Under the pieces are notes generated by a model that saw only the letters and a list, made by a program, of their open reading frames with translations, made no database searches and was not told where the DNA came from. DNA of 64,000 nt from Putridiphycobacter sp965230195 (GTDB taxonomy: Bacteria > Bacteroidota > Bacteroidia > Flavobacteriales_D > Crocinitomicaceae): assembly GCA_965230195.1 (NCBI GenBank), contig OZ245997.1:2542001-2606000 (forward strand), in the 5' to 3' direction. Below, piece after piece: positions 1 to 9,837 of the stretch (position 1 is the first letter of the stretch; each line of letters opens with the position of its first letter). Made by a program: the position numbers and the translations under genes.

Positions 1-1245
1 CAACCAACCAGATATGGTATTAAATACTCCGAATTTTTCACCTATTTGTGGTTTCTCGGGTATCCTGTTGGTATCATACTTAACATTGATTGCATAAAGT
101 TGAGATGTAAATCCCCACAAGTCATCAGAGATTCTTTCTAATCTTGAGTCTACATAACTATTAATTTTTGGAACTAATCTAAAGTTTGTAATGTCCAAGT
201 ACACGGTATCCATGACGATATTGTTTTCGTCACTAATTATTTCTCTTATGCTTTCAGATATGGATATCAATTTTGATTGGTGAAAACTTATCCCAAAAGT
301 CCAATTTTCGTGAAAGGATAAATACCAGTCTGTTAACGCTAATTTATAATTTATTCTTTCCTTTACTCCCATTTTTTCATCAACAGCAGCTTTAAGCCTA
401 TTTATCGCAATCTTTTTTGCCTTCTCGTCTCTTACCCAATTTGTGTTTACCCATGTATTATAATCATCTACTGACTCTTGAAGTCTTCTTATAATATTGT
501 CAAATTCAGAAATTTCACTTTCATTTTTTAATGTTGTATCTTTTGCTATAATAAGATTTTCCTTTGAGAATAATTTTTGATTCTCCAACTCTTCTGAAAA
601 CTTTTTGTTTATATCTGTTTCTGTTCTTACTGCTTCAAGGCTTTGAAACTCAGGCACTGCAACTATTGAAGAAATGCTTAGATAAATTGAGAAAACCAAA
701 ATTATCAAAGTAAGAATGTTTTTAATTGTTGTATTTCCGGTAAAGTCATTAAGTTTTCCCATTCTCTTTTCTGTATCAGCCTCATTAATGCTTTGTTCAA
801 TTTCACGAAAAAGAAGGGAAATTAGAAGCCAAAATGCCAAAAAGATTATTATTCCTGTATAATTGAAATTTAAGATGTTTGTTACAAATGCTTGTTCCAA
901 GTTCTCTGCCCATTCGAACATAAAGTTTGCAACGTCTTCTTCTAAGGAATCATTATTCATAGTTGTGTCACTGAAATTTGACTTTATCAACCTGACGCTA
1001 TCTAATGGCGATATGACAAATCTCCAAATCTTATATATGCTTTGAATTACTGTGTCTTTAAAGAAAATTAGAGTAACTCCAAAACTTAAAAAAAGATTCA
1101 AAGACGAATTGTTCGTACCTGAAATCGGTGTTTTTAAAAGTAGAATGAGCCTCTTGAAAATTTTGTAAACCAACCATATTACAAGCCAGCTAATTCCAAA
1201 ATGTGCAAGCAGTACTATCAGTTGTAAGATTAAGTATCCATCCAT
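1..1245 (-). CDS. Unrecognised membrane protein, 3' end beyond window
   Basis: Reading the minus strand from an ATG at 1245 gives 415 uninterrupted codons to the left edge, so the gene is real-looking but its C-terminus is outside the window. The protein has four hydrophobic segments at about residues 4-29, 49-62, 129-146 and 174-197, with a hydrophilic, acidic stretch (about 84-127) between the second and third. After the fourth segment comes a charged, coiled-coil-prone region (about 200-300) and then a soluble domain rich in aromatic and Ile residues. This suggests an inner-membrane protein with a large soluble C-terminal part. I do not recognise the family. It is AT-rich and uses many AGA, ATA and AAA codons, perhaps more than the genes to its right. 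It lies beside the decayed region at 1370-1640, so it could belong to an accessory segment (inference). Confidence 0.75.
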   Translation of the reverse strand, partial: MDGYLILQLIVLLAHFGISWLVIWLVYKIFKRLILLLKTPISGTNNSSLNLFLSFGVTLIFFKDTVIQSIYKIWRFVISPLDSVRLIKSNFSDTTMNNDSLEEDVANFMFEWAENLEQAFVTNILNFNYTGIIIFLAFWLLISLLFREIEQSINEADTEKRMGKLNDFTGNTTIKNILTLIILVFSIYLSISSIVAVPEFQSLEAVRTETDINKKFSEELENQKLFSKENLIIAKDTTLKNESEISEFDNIIRRLQESVDDYNTWVNTNWVRDEKAKKIAINRLKAAVDEKMGVKERINYKLALTDWYLSFHENWTFGISFHQSKLISISESIREIISDENNIVMDTVYLDITNFRLVPKINSYVDSRLERISDDLWGFTSQLYAINVKYDTNRIPEKPQIGEKFGVFNTISGWL

Positions 1246-1275
1246 GATTATTTGGTTTTTGTTTTTTATTTATAT

Positions 1276-1320
1276 CTGCACTATAATTTATTGGTTTTTA
1301 TCCAAATATAATAAGTGCAG
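1276..1320. promoter_or_regulatory. Inverted repeat upstream of the left-edge gene
   Basis: CTGCACT at 1276-1282 is matched by its reverse complement AGTGCAG at 1314-1320, and the flanking AT-rich bases also partly pair. It sits 31 bases upstream of the ATG at 1245, so an operator or a structured leader is possible. There is no T-tract expected of a terminator. The role is a guess. Confidence 0.25.
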
Positions 1321-1369
1321 AGGTTTTTTGAAAGAGGAAAAAACCTGTGTTTTCATAAGGGAAAAACCC

Positions 1370-1537
1370 TTAATTTAGACCCAAATATCTTCTCAATTTA
1401 TCTATACTTTTTCCTCTTGGTTCAATAATAGTTTCCTCCCATCTATATCTTGTTGATTCCGGAATTTGTAGGTCTTTATATACTTGTTAATAAGGAAAAA
1501 TACTCGTAAATTCATTTCTTCCTGAGAAAGTTTCCAT
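1370..1537 (-). pseudogene. Small broken reading frame, unrecognised
   Basis: A minus-strand frame from ATG at 1537 to TAA at 1370-1372 would encode 55 residues but is interrupted by an in-frame TAA at 1487-1489. The downstream part contains the string RYRWEE and ends KLRRYLGLN, which looks protein-like rather than random. It lies immediately downstream of the comM 3'-end relic. It could be a decayed small gene, the tail of a larger lost gene, or chance. I cannot assign a family. Confidence 0.3.
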
Positions 1538-1556
1538 GTGTTTTACCTGGTCAACT

Positions 1557-1632
1557 AATCAATCCTCCTTAGTCCATATTTCTGTATTGAATAGCTTCGG
1601 CAATATGTGGGGATTAAATAATCTAAATTTCA
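1557..1632 (-). pseudogene. Relic of a second comM/yifB 3' end
   Basis: Bases 1557-1608 align without gaps to 1831-1882, the last codons of the intact comM, with roughly four in five bases identical. Read on the minus strand the relic gives HIAEAIQYRNMD, against HLAEAIQYRSMD in the intact protein, followed by a stop where the intact gene continues with five more residues. Homology fades with gaps and stops further upstream (to about 1632). It is therefore a degenerate partial duplicate of the 3' end of the neighbouring gene, in direct orientation about 270 bases away. Confidence 0.7.
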
Positions 1633-1821
1633 TATTCTAAAACTTATTTATGTTTTGAGACTAACTTAATGAATTCTTGATACATATGTAACGTAAATAT
1701 TTTATAAAAATAAACAAAAGTGTTGATTTAATAGTTGCATGTAATCAATGAATTATATGTTTTTACTACCCTTTTTTCTAACTGTTTTATTTTTTATTGG
1801 CCATATAAAATAGTGACAGGT

Positions 1822-3363
1822 TTATCCGCCAATCAATCCCTCACGGTCCATACTTCGGTATTGAATAGCTTCTGCAAGGTGTTTTGGAAGAATCTGATTT
1901 GAATTTTCAAGATCAGCAATTGTTCTGGAAACTTTTAAAATCCGGGCATATGATCTGGCTGATAAACCTAATTTTTCCATAGCCGATTTGAGCAGATTTT
2001 GTCCTGTTTCATCAATTTGACAATACCTTTCAATCAGTTTGGCATTCATTTGTGCATTATAATGAATGCCGGAATAGTTCCGGAACCGATCGGTTTGAAC
2101 CTGACGGGCCATCATTACCCTTTTTCTGATCACATCACTGGATTCACCTTTTTCCCGATTTCTTAATTCTTCAAATTTTACTGCAGGCACTTCAATGTGG
2201 AGATCAATCCTGTCCATTAGTGGTCCTGAAATTTTGTTTAGATAGCGCTTAACGACATATTCCGGATCGGAATTAGGATCATTCGGGTCATAAAAATCAC
2301 CACTGGGAGAGGGATTCATTGAAGCGACCAGCATAAAACCAGCCGGATATTCTACAGTCATTTTTGCTCTCGAAATAGTAACTACACGGTCCTCCAGTGG
2401 TTGTCGCATGACTTCCAATACCTGTCGCTTATATTCAGGTAATTCGTCCAAAAATAAAATACCATTATGGGCTAAAGATATTTCGCCTGGTTTAGGATTG
2501 GGGCCACCACCAACAAGTGCTACGTCACTAACCGTGTGGTGAGGACTCCTGAATGGTCGGGTTTGGACAATACCGGAGTTACTGTCAACTAAACCGGCGA
2601 CCGAATGGATTTTTGTGGTCTCTATGGCTTCATCAAGTGATAGTGGAGGGAGAATGGTTGGAATGCGCTTGGCTAACATGGTTTTTCCTGATCCCGGCGG
2701 ACCAACTAAAAGGATATTATGTCCACCACTGGCAGCTATTTCCATAGCTCTTTTTACGTTTTCCTGACCTTTTACATCCGAAAAATCAATACCATAATCA
2801 GATTCTATTGAATGATTGTTAATGCCATTTTGAACAACCTCGGGTGCAATTCGTTCTTCCTTGTTAAGATGCATCACAAGGTCGCCTAGACTTTCAACAC
2901 CAATGACTTCCAAACTATCTACTATGGCTGCTTCCTGAGCGTTCTGCTTGGGTAATATAATGCCTTTGTAACCATTGTTTCGGGCCTTTACAGCTATGGG
3001 TAATGCACCCCGAATACCCCTCAGGCCACCATCTAATGATAATTCACCCATGATGATATAATCTTCAATTTCTTCGGTAATGACCTGACCACTGGCTGCC
3101 AGAATACCCACTGCAATAGTCAGGTCGTATGCCGAACCTTCTTTTTTAATATCAGCCGGCGCCATATTAATGGTAATTTCCTTACCAGGAAATTTGTAGC
3201 CATTATTAGAAAATGCAGCTTTAATTCTTTGATGGCTTTCTTTAACGGCATTGTCCGGTAAACCAACCAGGTAAAAGTTAATACCACGTCCGATATTTGT
3301 TTCTACTGTTATAGGAATTGCTTCTATGCCATAAACGGCACAGCCATAAGTTTTCACCAGCAT
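1822..3363 (-). CDS. comM: YifB/ComM family Mg-chelatase-like AAA+ ATPase
   Basis: A 513-residue protein with the family architecture. An N-terminal ChlI-like domain covers about residues 20-140, followed by the AAA+ core with Walker A GPPGSGKT at 221-228 and Walker B GILFLDELP at 301-309, and a C-terminal Mg-chelatase lid domain at about 410-505. In proteobacteria ComM is a hexameric helicase that promotes branch migration when transforming DNA is integrated; a recombination role here is inferred from family. The region after NPSP (about 350-385), which in many homologues carries a Cys cluster, is Asp/Pro-rich and has no cysteines. The length is normal. The gene stands alone, with 101 bases to the porU2-like gene upstream. 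A decayed copy of its 3' end lies downstream at 1557-1632. Confidence 0.92.
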   Translation of the reverse strand: MLVKTYGCAVYGIEAIPITVETNIGRGINFYLVGLPDNAVKESHQRIKAAFSNNGYKFPGKEITINMAPADIKKEGSAYDLTIAVGILAASGQVITEEIEDYIIMGELSLDGGLRGIRGALPIAVKARNNGYKGIILPKQNAQEAAIVDSLEVIGVESLGDLVMHLNKEERIAPEVVQNGINNHSIESDYGIDFSDVKGQENVKRAMEIAASGGHNILLVGPPGSGKTMLAKRIPTILPPLSLDEAIETTKIHSVAGLVDSNSGIVQTRPFRSPHHTVSDVALVGGGPNPKPGEISLAHNGILFLDELPEYKRQVLEVMRQPLEDRVVTISRAKMTVEYPAGFMLVASMNPSPSGDFYDPNDPNSDPEYVVKRYLNKISGPLMDRIDLHIEVPAVKFEELRNREKGESSDVIRKRVMMARQVQTDRFRNYSGIHYNAQMNAKLIERYCQIDETGQNLLKSAMEKLGLSARSYARILKVSRTIADLENSNQILPKHLAEAIQYRSMDREGLIGG

Positions 3364-3464
3364 ATATTCTTCGACTAATTAATTTGATTTATATCTGTAA
3401 TATAGTCATATTTATTAAATGTAACTATCTGTAATCAAATTAATTGTATGGATTTTGACTTGGC

Positions 3465-6400
3465 TTACCGAATCAAATACATTTTACCAAACCCTTTGGT
3501 AATGTATTGGTCGGCACCACTTGAACGGTGATCAATACTTTCGCCGTTAATTGAGGTAATGACTCTGTAGAGATAAACCCCATTAGCGAGCTGATCACCA
3601 AATTCGTCACGACCATCCCACCTGAATTCAGTAACATTTCTTCCAATATGAATCGGACCTAATTCATCAATGGTAATGGTTCTGACTAATTTTCCACTAA
3701 CCGTTAAAATCTGAATGGTAAATTCATCCGGAATGGTTGCCCCGGTTAATGTAAACACAAATTGGGTTTGTGTTGAAAAAGGATTAGGGTAGTTCATTAA
3801 ATTAGTGATACTGGAATTATGGTCTATTTCAAATTCAATATCATATTCATAGTCACCGGAAATATTACCGGACTTATCAGCCCCCTGAACCAATAATCTG
3901 TAAGTTCCGTCATTTTCAAAGTCTGCATTATAAATGATTTTAAACTTTTTCGTAGAGCTATTAGCCGGTATCCAGTCCATCAATTGTTCTCCCGCCGAAT
4001 TTCTAAAATTTAGTTTTTTCTGATTTCCAAACGGATCTGTAAGGTAAATTCCAAATAATGCTGTATCCTCTTCTTCATCTAATAATAGCAAAGGATTATC
4101 GTCTTTTAAACTGATAACTACTTCACTGGTAGGAGAAACCAAATCACCGTTTAGAATAAATTGATTATCGAAAGAGACTTCCAGAATCGGGTTTTTATCG
4201 TCATTGGCAACCTGAAAAGGAATTTGCCCGATATTATTAAAATGATACATTTCAGGTTGGTCTTTAGCACCCACAGCGTCATATGGATTAACTTCCACCC
4301 ATAAACTATTATAGTTTGAAAGCCCCAGCGAATTAACGGTGATGGTATCTTCAATGGTCTGACCAACGCGCAGGGAATCCTGTCTTTCGTATGGTATTGG
4401 AAGCAATTGATGATTGTCTTTTTCTATCCAGTAATTGATTAGAATCGAATCCATGGGGAGATCACTGATATTTTTAATATCAAAACTGACCACCAGGTCT
4501 TCTCCTTCCAAAATTGAATCATTAGAGAGATAATAGCCCTCAACAGATGTCAGGGCAGCTTCAGGAACCGGAGTGTAGGTAACATGCCAACTGTCAATTT
4601 GTGCCGGTGTAAAACTTTCATCATCAATGGTAAAGGCCTGCAACTGTAACAATGTAAAATTATTGATTCCCGGAATAGTATTAAGATTGATAATAGAATC
4701 ATTACTGGAATACAAAGTATCCAGTAAAAGGGTAGATGTAGAATTATTGGTGACTTTACCATACAATCTCAGCCTTGTGGTGTCACTTGAAGATTGTTCT
4801 AAAGCATATTGCTGCCAGTACAAGGTCTGCCAGTCCGTTCCCGGTCCAATCAATGTTGAAGTTTCAAAACCACTGTAATCGAATCCCCATAAGGTATCAT
4901 CTAATTCAATGTATTCATTCAGGAACAACCCATACCGTTCTTTATAAGAGCTAAGATCTCCTTTTTTGTAAAAACCGATATAAGGTACATCCGGTTTTCC
5001 CTGCGCAATACTATCTGAACCTAATCCTTGGAAAAGGGAGTAGAGTTGAGGACTATGTGCATCCCATTCACTGTAATATAATCGTCTGGCGGTATAAATC
5101 AGAACATAAAAACTATCAGGTATTTCGTTTAGAATCATATTTTCAAAGGCCAATAATTGAGAGGAACTATCTTGCTCAAATGCAAAAAATAGTTCCGGAC
5201 GGGCTCTGCAATTATTATAACCGTCATGGTCATTAGAGTTTCCAAAATTGTGATCAGTATTAACCACCACACCATCAGTAAGTCCTCTGGTGGCCCATGG
5301 TACCAGGGTCACAGGGTCAATCACGGCCACCAGTAATTTAGGATTGGTATTACAGTAGGCATAATCCTGAAGTTGTCCGTCAATTTCCCATAAAGTACCA
5401 AAGAAACCAATATTATTGGAGGCGTTTCCATAAGTTTGACAGTGAATGGTTTTTGAGGCCGGATTGAATTCCAATTGCCTGTTATCTCTGTCATAGTTCA
5501 GGAAGTCAAAATCATTTTTCTTGAATTGAAAAAAGTGATCCTGTCCCCATCCTCGTTTGCCATTGATATGTTGAAATGAAAATTCCTGCCAATTGTAGTT
5601 CCCGGGGTCATCAATTGTTACCCTCCAAAAATAAACGGTACTGTCTTCAAACGAAAGTGAAGTACTTTGGTTAGCATTAGTCAACCATTCATCAGACTGT
5701 ACTTCAATTACTCCACCGAGTGAGGTTGTGGTGTGATGTTTTAGAAAAGGGCTGTTAAATAAATCAGTAGTATCAATTTCAAAACGGTAGGTGTTCAAAT
5801 CTGCAAAAGGATTTACGGTTGAGGCTTTTAGCGTGATAGTATCATCAGGCACAATGGCAAAATCATAAGGCCAAACTGGGTAAATACCATCAATATTAAA
5901 TATGAATTGCTTGGTCAGTTGATTATTGTTGATTTCATCATATTGCTCTTCAACCACTCCCGGAATATCTACCTTAACCTCAAATTTATTGATACCAACA
6001 CCAAGGTTAACATACAGTGGTATGGTTATACTTAATGTATCAATATAATCTAATCCGTTTACATGAACTGTGTAAAGGGAATCCCCACCATTATTTGGAA
6101 AGAATCGTTTGAGCTCAACTGTAAAAGTATCAGTAACCGATTGCCCCAGGTTGTAAAGTACTATATTAACGTCAATCGAATCCACTGTCAGATCAACATT
6201 ATCAGGTGTGATAAAAAAGCCTGGACTTTCAATGGCTATTTCCGGTTTATTATGAAAGTTAGGTTTTAGTGCAGGATCACCATGCAAGGTCATTTGGGAA
6301 AGTACGGTAGCGATTGAAAAACTAGAGCCATTAATGGACAGGTTATTACAAACCATTTTCATTTGTTGTCCTATACTGGTGCCGTAGTCGGATTCGGAAA

Positions 6401-8603
6401 TTTGTGAGAAGAGCTGATGTGAAAAAGTGTTCAGACTTTGAGGAAAGCCTTGTTTTACATTTGCTAAAAATGCTATGGCACCTTTATCTTCAATCAATAT
6501 AAATGATTCCGAGGCACTGTGTACCAGGGGTTCATGAATATTACCGGTCAGACAGGAGTTTCCAACTACCATAGGGTATTTTCCTTCATTATTCCAGTTT
6601 GCGGGATCGTCGACATTCTGGTCAAAACCTGTGGCAGAGGCATGACCAAAAAATGTCATGAACGATACACCACTGTTAATTCTGTCGTTGACTTCACTTA
6701 ATGAAACAGGGTTGATGGGGTCGGATACCGTTTTGTAGTATGAATGTACATTACCACCAAACCTGGCATCCTCCAGCAGATTTTCATAACTGATTAAATA
6801 AGCCTTAAACAGGTTTTGTTCTGAGGCATTGCTTCCTCCTCCAAAATGAAGGATTTCTTTTTGCCACAACTTAGTTGGAATAGTATAGATTGAATTTTGA
6901 TTTTGGTTTAGCTCGTAGGCTTCCACTTTGTTAAGATAAGCCATTACTTCATCTGAATTGGTTGCTGCAAGTCTTCCAATTGGAATAAGAGGTTCTAAAA
7001 CATTTCCTTCAAGATTAGCCGTGATTAATGCATCACTGGCCGGATAACCATAAGTTGGTACCAAACATTGTGCATAGGCACCAATATTTATTCTCATACC
7101 ACCTCCTGAAGCAGCACCTTCATTAGCTTCCCTGATACCTTTTCCTAAAAGAAAGACATGGTTAGGAACTGTTGTACTTTGATGGTACGCAAAGTGTTGA
7201 AACCTGCGGAGCCCCATAATATGCTTTGGTACCCCTCCGCCAAATTGAAGGTTTAACTCAGTGACATCTGCCAAAATAACATTATACCCTCCTCCGGCCG
7301 GACTTTCCCGGTAATCCTGATAAGCAGTAGCACCTGACCAAAGTTCCGGGTGGCTAATGATGATATAAGCATTATTAAAGTCTGTAGTGGTGTAGTTAGT
7401 GAAAAGTCCGTTACCATTAACCGGTTTTAGTGTGGTAATATCATTAATCTGACCCTCATCAAGGATAATAAAGTTTTGTTGTCCTGAGCTTGTATTTGGT
7501 ACAATGGTATGAAAAGCTCCGGAAATAACTGTAACCGGTATTTTTCTAATTTGATCACCAAGGGCAAAAGCCAAAGGAGTGGGAGCGTTAAAGTTAGTAA
7601 AAGCGTAATGTGACTTTCCGGCTGATCCGTTAAGGATAGTCATTTCCATATAATTATCGGCACCTAAATTGGGTAATCTTGGATAGGTTAACTCTGTATA
7701 GTGGACCACCTGGTAATCAGAAGCAGCACCAAGATCATTAACAAACTCATGACGGATATTGGTAGTATTTGAAATAATATTGTTACTTGGAAAACTAAAT
7801 GAAAGGTCATTTTTTTGATAACCTGTAAATATGGTATCCCTTAAAATGGTATTTAAGGTTGCATTTTGTACCTGTAAGTGGTGATTTCCGCTTCCCGTAT
7901 AAGCAGCATTTGAAACTCCTGAAGATACAGCTCTTCCAATTACATCAGGAGCACCAGCCTGAATATATGGGTAAGACGTGTTGATATTTGAATTGATAAA
8001 ACTGTTGTTTGAGAGTGCATTTATAAATCCGCTTGCCCAGCCCTCACCATTGACAAATTCTGAATAGGAGAGCCCCGAAATTTTAAATCCCTCAGCATAA
8101 TAGTCATCAAAAAATACAGCATTGGTTTTTAAAAAATACGGATTTTCAGGGTAGGCACTGGTATTGACATCTGTTTCCTCAATCATACGACTGTTAGTTG
8201 TCTGATTGTTCCAGGTCAGAAAATAGGTAATGGTGTCATTGTAATGCGGAAAATATTTATTGGCTATATCGTTTGGATCTTCATATAACAAGGAATCGAG
8301 CCAGGTATTGTTTTTTTGGCCGTAAAATAAAATATAATCTCCGTTGTCTATGCTGTTATCACCACCATCTTCAATATAGATGGCCTGTTCTTTTTCAAAC
8401 CCAAATAATTGAAAATTAGCTGATGAAATAGTACTGACGGGAACACCTGATGCTACTAAGGTATTGTAGTCGATTTTATAAATACCGTCTTCAGCAATTT
8501 TTAAACTATAGTAATTTTGAGCATAGTCGATCCATTCGTTGCCGTATTGTGCTTTTACAAAAAAGCTGATCAGAAAGCAGGAAAGGACGACAATTAGTCT
8601 CAT
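3465..8603 (-). CDS. porU2: PorU-type C25 cysteine peptidase, likely T9SS sortase PorU2
   Basis: A 1712-residue secreted protein with a signal peptide (about 1-18). It has a gingipain-like peptidase C25 domain at about residues 410-790 with the expected catalytic pair, His654 in FFGHAS and Cys684 in GNSCLTGN, then a long Ig-like/beta region. A C-terminal FlgD-like/T9SS-type tail begins at the NYPNPF motif near residue 1600 and ends in MYLIR. PorU is the T9SS sortase that removes C-terminal sorting signals and attaches cargo to anionic LPS at the outer surface. Classical PorU is about 1150-1300 residues; this length fits the longer PorU2 group. The gene follows porV2 by only 3 bases, so the two are surely co-transcribed. 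The exact paralogue (PorU or PorU2) is inferred from size and partner. Confidence 0.85.
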   Translation of the reverse strand: MRLIVVLSCFLISFFVKAQYGNEWIDYAQNYYSLKIAEDGIYKIDYNTLVASGVPVSTISSANFQLFGFEKEQAIYIEDGGDNSIDNGDYILFYGQKNNTWLDSLLYEDPNDIANKYFPHYNDTITYFLTWNNQTTNSRMIEETDVNTSAYPENPYFLKTNAVFFDDYYAEGFKISGLSYSEFVNGEGWASGFINALSNNSFINSNINTSYPYIQAGAPDVIGRAVSSGVSNAAYTGSGNHHLQVQNATLNTILRDTIFTGYQKNDLSFSFPSNNIISNTTNIRHEFVNDLGAASDYQVVHYTELTYPRLPNLGADNYMEMTILNGSAGKSHYAFTNFNAPTPLAFALGDQIRKIPVTVISGAFHTIVPNTSSGQQNFIILDEGQINDITTLKPVNGNGLFTNYTTTDFNNAYIIISHPELWSGATAYQDYRESPAGGGYNVILADVTELNLQFGGGVPKHIMGLRRFQHFAYHQSTTVPNHVFLLGKGIREANEGAASGGGMRINIGAYAQCLVPTYGYPASDALITANLEGNVLEPLIPIGRLAATNSDEVMAYLNKVEAYELNQNQNSIYTIPTKLWQKEILHFGGGSNASEQNLFKAYLISYENLLEDARFGGNVHSYYKTVSDPINPVSLSEVNDRINSGVSFMTFFGHASATGFDQNVDDPANWNNEGKYPMVVGNSCLTGNIHEPLVHSASESFILIEDKGAIAFLANVKQGFPQSLNTFSHQLFSQISESDYGTSIGQQMKMVCNNLSINGSSFSIATVLSQMTLHGDPALKPNFHNKPEIAIESPGFFITPDNVDLTVDSIDVNIVLYNLGQSVTDTFTVELKRFFPNNGGDSLYTVHVNGLDYIDTLSITIPLYVNLGVGINKFEVKVDIPGVVEEQYDEINNNQLTKQFIFNIDGIYPVWPYDFAIVPDDTITLKASTVNPFADLNTYRFEIDTTDLFNSPFLKHHTTTSLGGVIEVQSDEWLTNANQSTSLSFEDSTVYFWRVTIDDPGNYNWQEFSFQHINGKRGWGQDHFFQFKKNDFDFLNYDRDNRQLEFNPASKTIHCQTYGNASNNIGFFGTLWEIDGQLQDYAYCNTNPKLLVAVIDPVTLVPWATRGLTDGVVVNTDHNFGNSNDHDGYNNCRARPELFFAFEQDSSSQLLAFENMILNEIPDSFYVLIYTARRLYYSEWDAHSPQLYSLFQGLGSDSIAQGKPDVPYIGFYKKGDLSSYKERYGLFLNEYIELDDTLWGFDYSGFETSTLIGPGTDWQTLYWQQYALEQSSSDTTRLRLYGKVTNNSTSTLLLDTLYSSNDSIINLNTIPGINNFTLLQLQAFTIDDESFTPAQIDSWHVTYTPVPEAALTSVEGYYLSNDSILEGEDLVVSFDIKNISDLPMDSILINYWIEKDNHQLLPIPYERQDSLRVGQTIEDTITVNSLGLSNYNSLWVEVNPYDAVGAKDQPEMYHFNNIGQIPFQVANDDKNPILEVSFDNQFILNGDLVSPTSEVVISLKDDNPLLLLDEEEDTALFGIYLTDPFGNQKKLNFRNSAGEQLMDWIPANSSTKKFKIIYNADFENDGTYRLLVQGADKSGNISGDYEYDIEFEIDHNSSITNLMNYPNPFSTQTQFVFTLTGATIPDEFTIQILTVSGKLVRTITIDELGPIHIGRNVTEFRWDGRDEFGDQLANGVYLYRVITSINGESIDHRSSGADQYITKGFGKMYLIR

Positions 8604-8606
8604 AAT

Positions 8607-9710
8607 CTACTCATTTTGAATTTTCTTAGGCGGATCTTTTAATGCTAATTTAATGGAAAAAACATGAGAATACAAGGCCACAGAGGCATCTCCAATATCT
8701 GTAAAGGCATAATCAATAGTGAATCCTTTTAATCCAACTCCTAAACCAATATTAGGTTGAAAGGTAAATGACTCGGTTAAATCGGAATTTTTAACTTTTT
8801 GTATATTCCCTATTCCCATTCTGATAGCGGCGTATTTTCCATACCCGAATTCAATACCCATATGAGGATCGATACTCACAGGAGATGTTTGAATCAGTAC
8901 GTTTCGCCTTCCATCAGTATTCAAATCGGCATTAATCTCAGATGAAAAATAAAAATCGTTTTTAATTGGCATTTTAAACTGAGCCCCTAAAATGATTTTA
9001 GGTAAAGTCAATTCCAATCCGTTTTGTGGTATTTCGTTCCCGGTTGCTGCAAATGTTTGGATAGTAGCAGAGTCCAGATCATAGGTCCAGGCATTAAATG
9101 TTGAGGTGACATCCTTTAGCATCACTCCAAATCGCCATTTATCACCCATCTTATAATTAGCTCCTGCATCCAGTCCGAACCCATAGGCTTTTGCAAAATC
9201 ACCAACATGTCGGTAAATTACCTTGAAATTACCACCAACACTCAGTCCTTCAATTTTGAGTTTTTGTGCATACGAGAACAAAAAAGCATAGTCACCAGCC
9301 GAAAAAGTGGTTATTTTGTCATAATCGATATTCCCGTCGGCATCTATCAATTGAGTAGTGTTAGGGATATCATCTACTGCAAAGCGGATAAAAGAAAAAC
9401 CGCCAACACCGCCATTGCTAAGTGGTTTGGCTAAACCGATATAATCAAATTTTGAAATTCCTGCAAAGTATTCGGAATGCATGGCGCCAATTTGAAGAAA
9501 ATCGGTAACATCTGTCAGACCTGCCGGATTCCAATATCCTGCAGTCACATCATTTACACCTGCTATAACCGCATTCGACTTCCCCAATGCATTTGCACCG
9601 ATCCCAATATTTAAAAATTCGTTTGAGTACTTGGGTGCGAGGTCTCCCTGACCGAATGAAATGTTGATGCATGTCCACAGAAATGCTGTCAATACAAGTC
9701 TTTTTGCCAT
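8607..9710 (-). CDS. porV2: PorV/PorQ family outer-membrane beta-barrel, likely PorV2
   Basis: A 367-residue protein with a signal peptide ending near the FGQ at residues 19-21, followed by the PorV-type opening with ANALGKSNAV and a GYWNPAGL motif at about 58-65. The rest is alternating beta-strand, typical of FadL-like barrels. PorV is the shuttle that carries T9SS cargo from the translocon to the PorU sortase at the outer membrane. It is the first gene of a two-gene unit with the porU2-like gene, and that pairing supports the assignment. Calling it PorV2 rather than PorV depends on the size of its partner and is inference. Confidence 0.85.
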   Translation of the reverse strand: MAKRLVLTAFLWTCINISFGQGDLAPKYSNEFLNIGIGANALGKSNAVIAGVNDVTAGYWNPAGLTDVTDFLQIGAMHSEYFAGISKFDYIGLAKPLSNGGVGGFSFIRFAVDDIPNTTQLIDADGNIDYDKITTFSAGDYAFLFSYAQKLKIEGLSVGGNFKVIYRHVGDFAKAYGFGLDAGANYKMGDKWRFGVMLKDVTSTFNAWTYDLDSATIQTFAATGNEIPQNGLELTLPKIILGAQFKMPIKNDFYFSSEINADLNTDGRRNVLIQTSPVSIDPHMGIEFGYGKYAAIRMGIGNIQKVKNSDLTESFTFQPNIGLGVGLKGFTIDYAFTDIGDASVALYSHVFSIKLALKDPPKKIQNE

Positions 9711-9837
9711 ATCTGAATGTAAAATTAAAGAATATTTCTCAGTTATAAATGCAAACTTTTAAAATTCAATTATATTGTATTGTTAATAAGTTTTAAAGGG
9801 TTGAAGCTTTTGAAAAATTATTTGCATTTTTACTGTC

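Noticed and set aside
863..1045. A 60-residue plus-strand frame inside the left-edge region
   Set aside because: It is antisense to the much longer minus-strand frame and shows no protein-like features.
1246..1369. Gap between the left-edge gene and the broken frames searched for genes or RNAs
   Set aside because: Only AT-rich DNA and the weak inverted repeat at 1276-1320 were seen.
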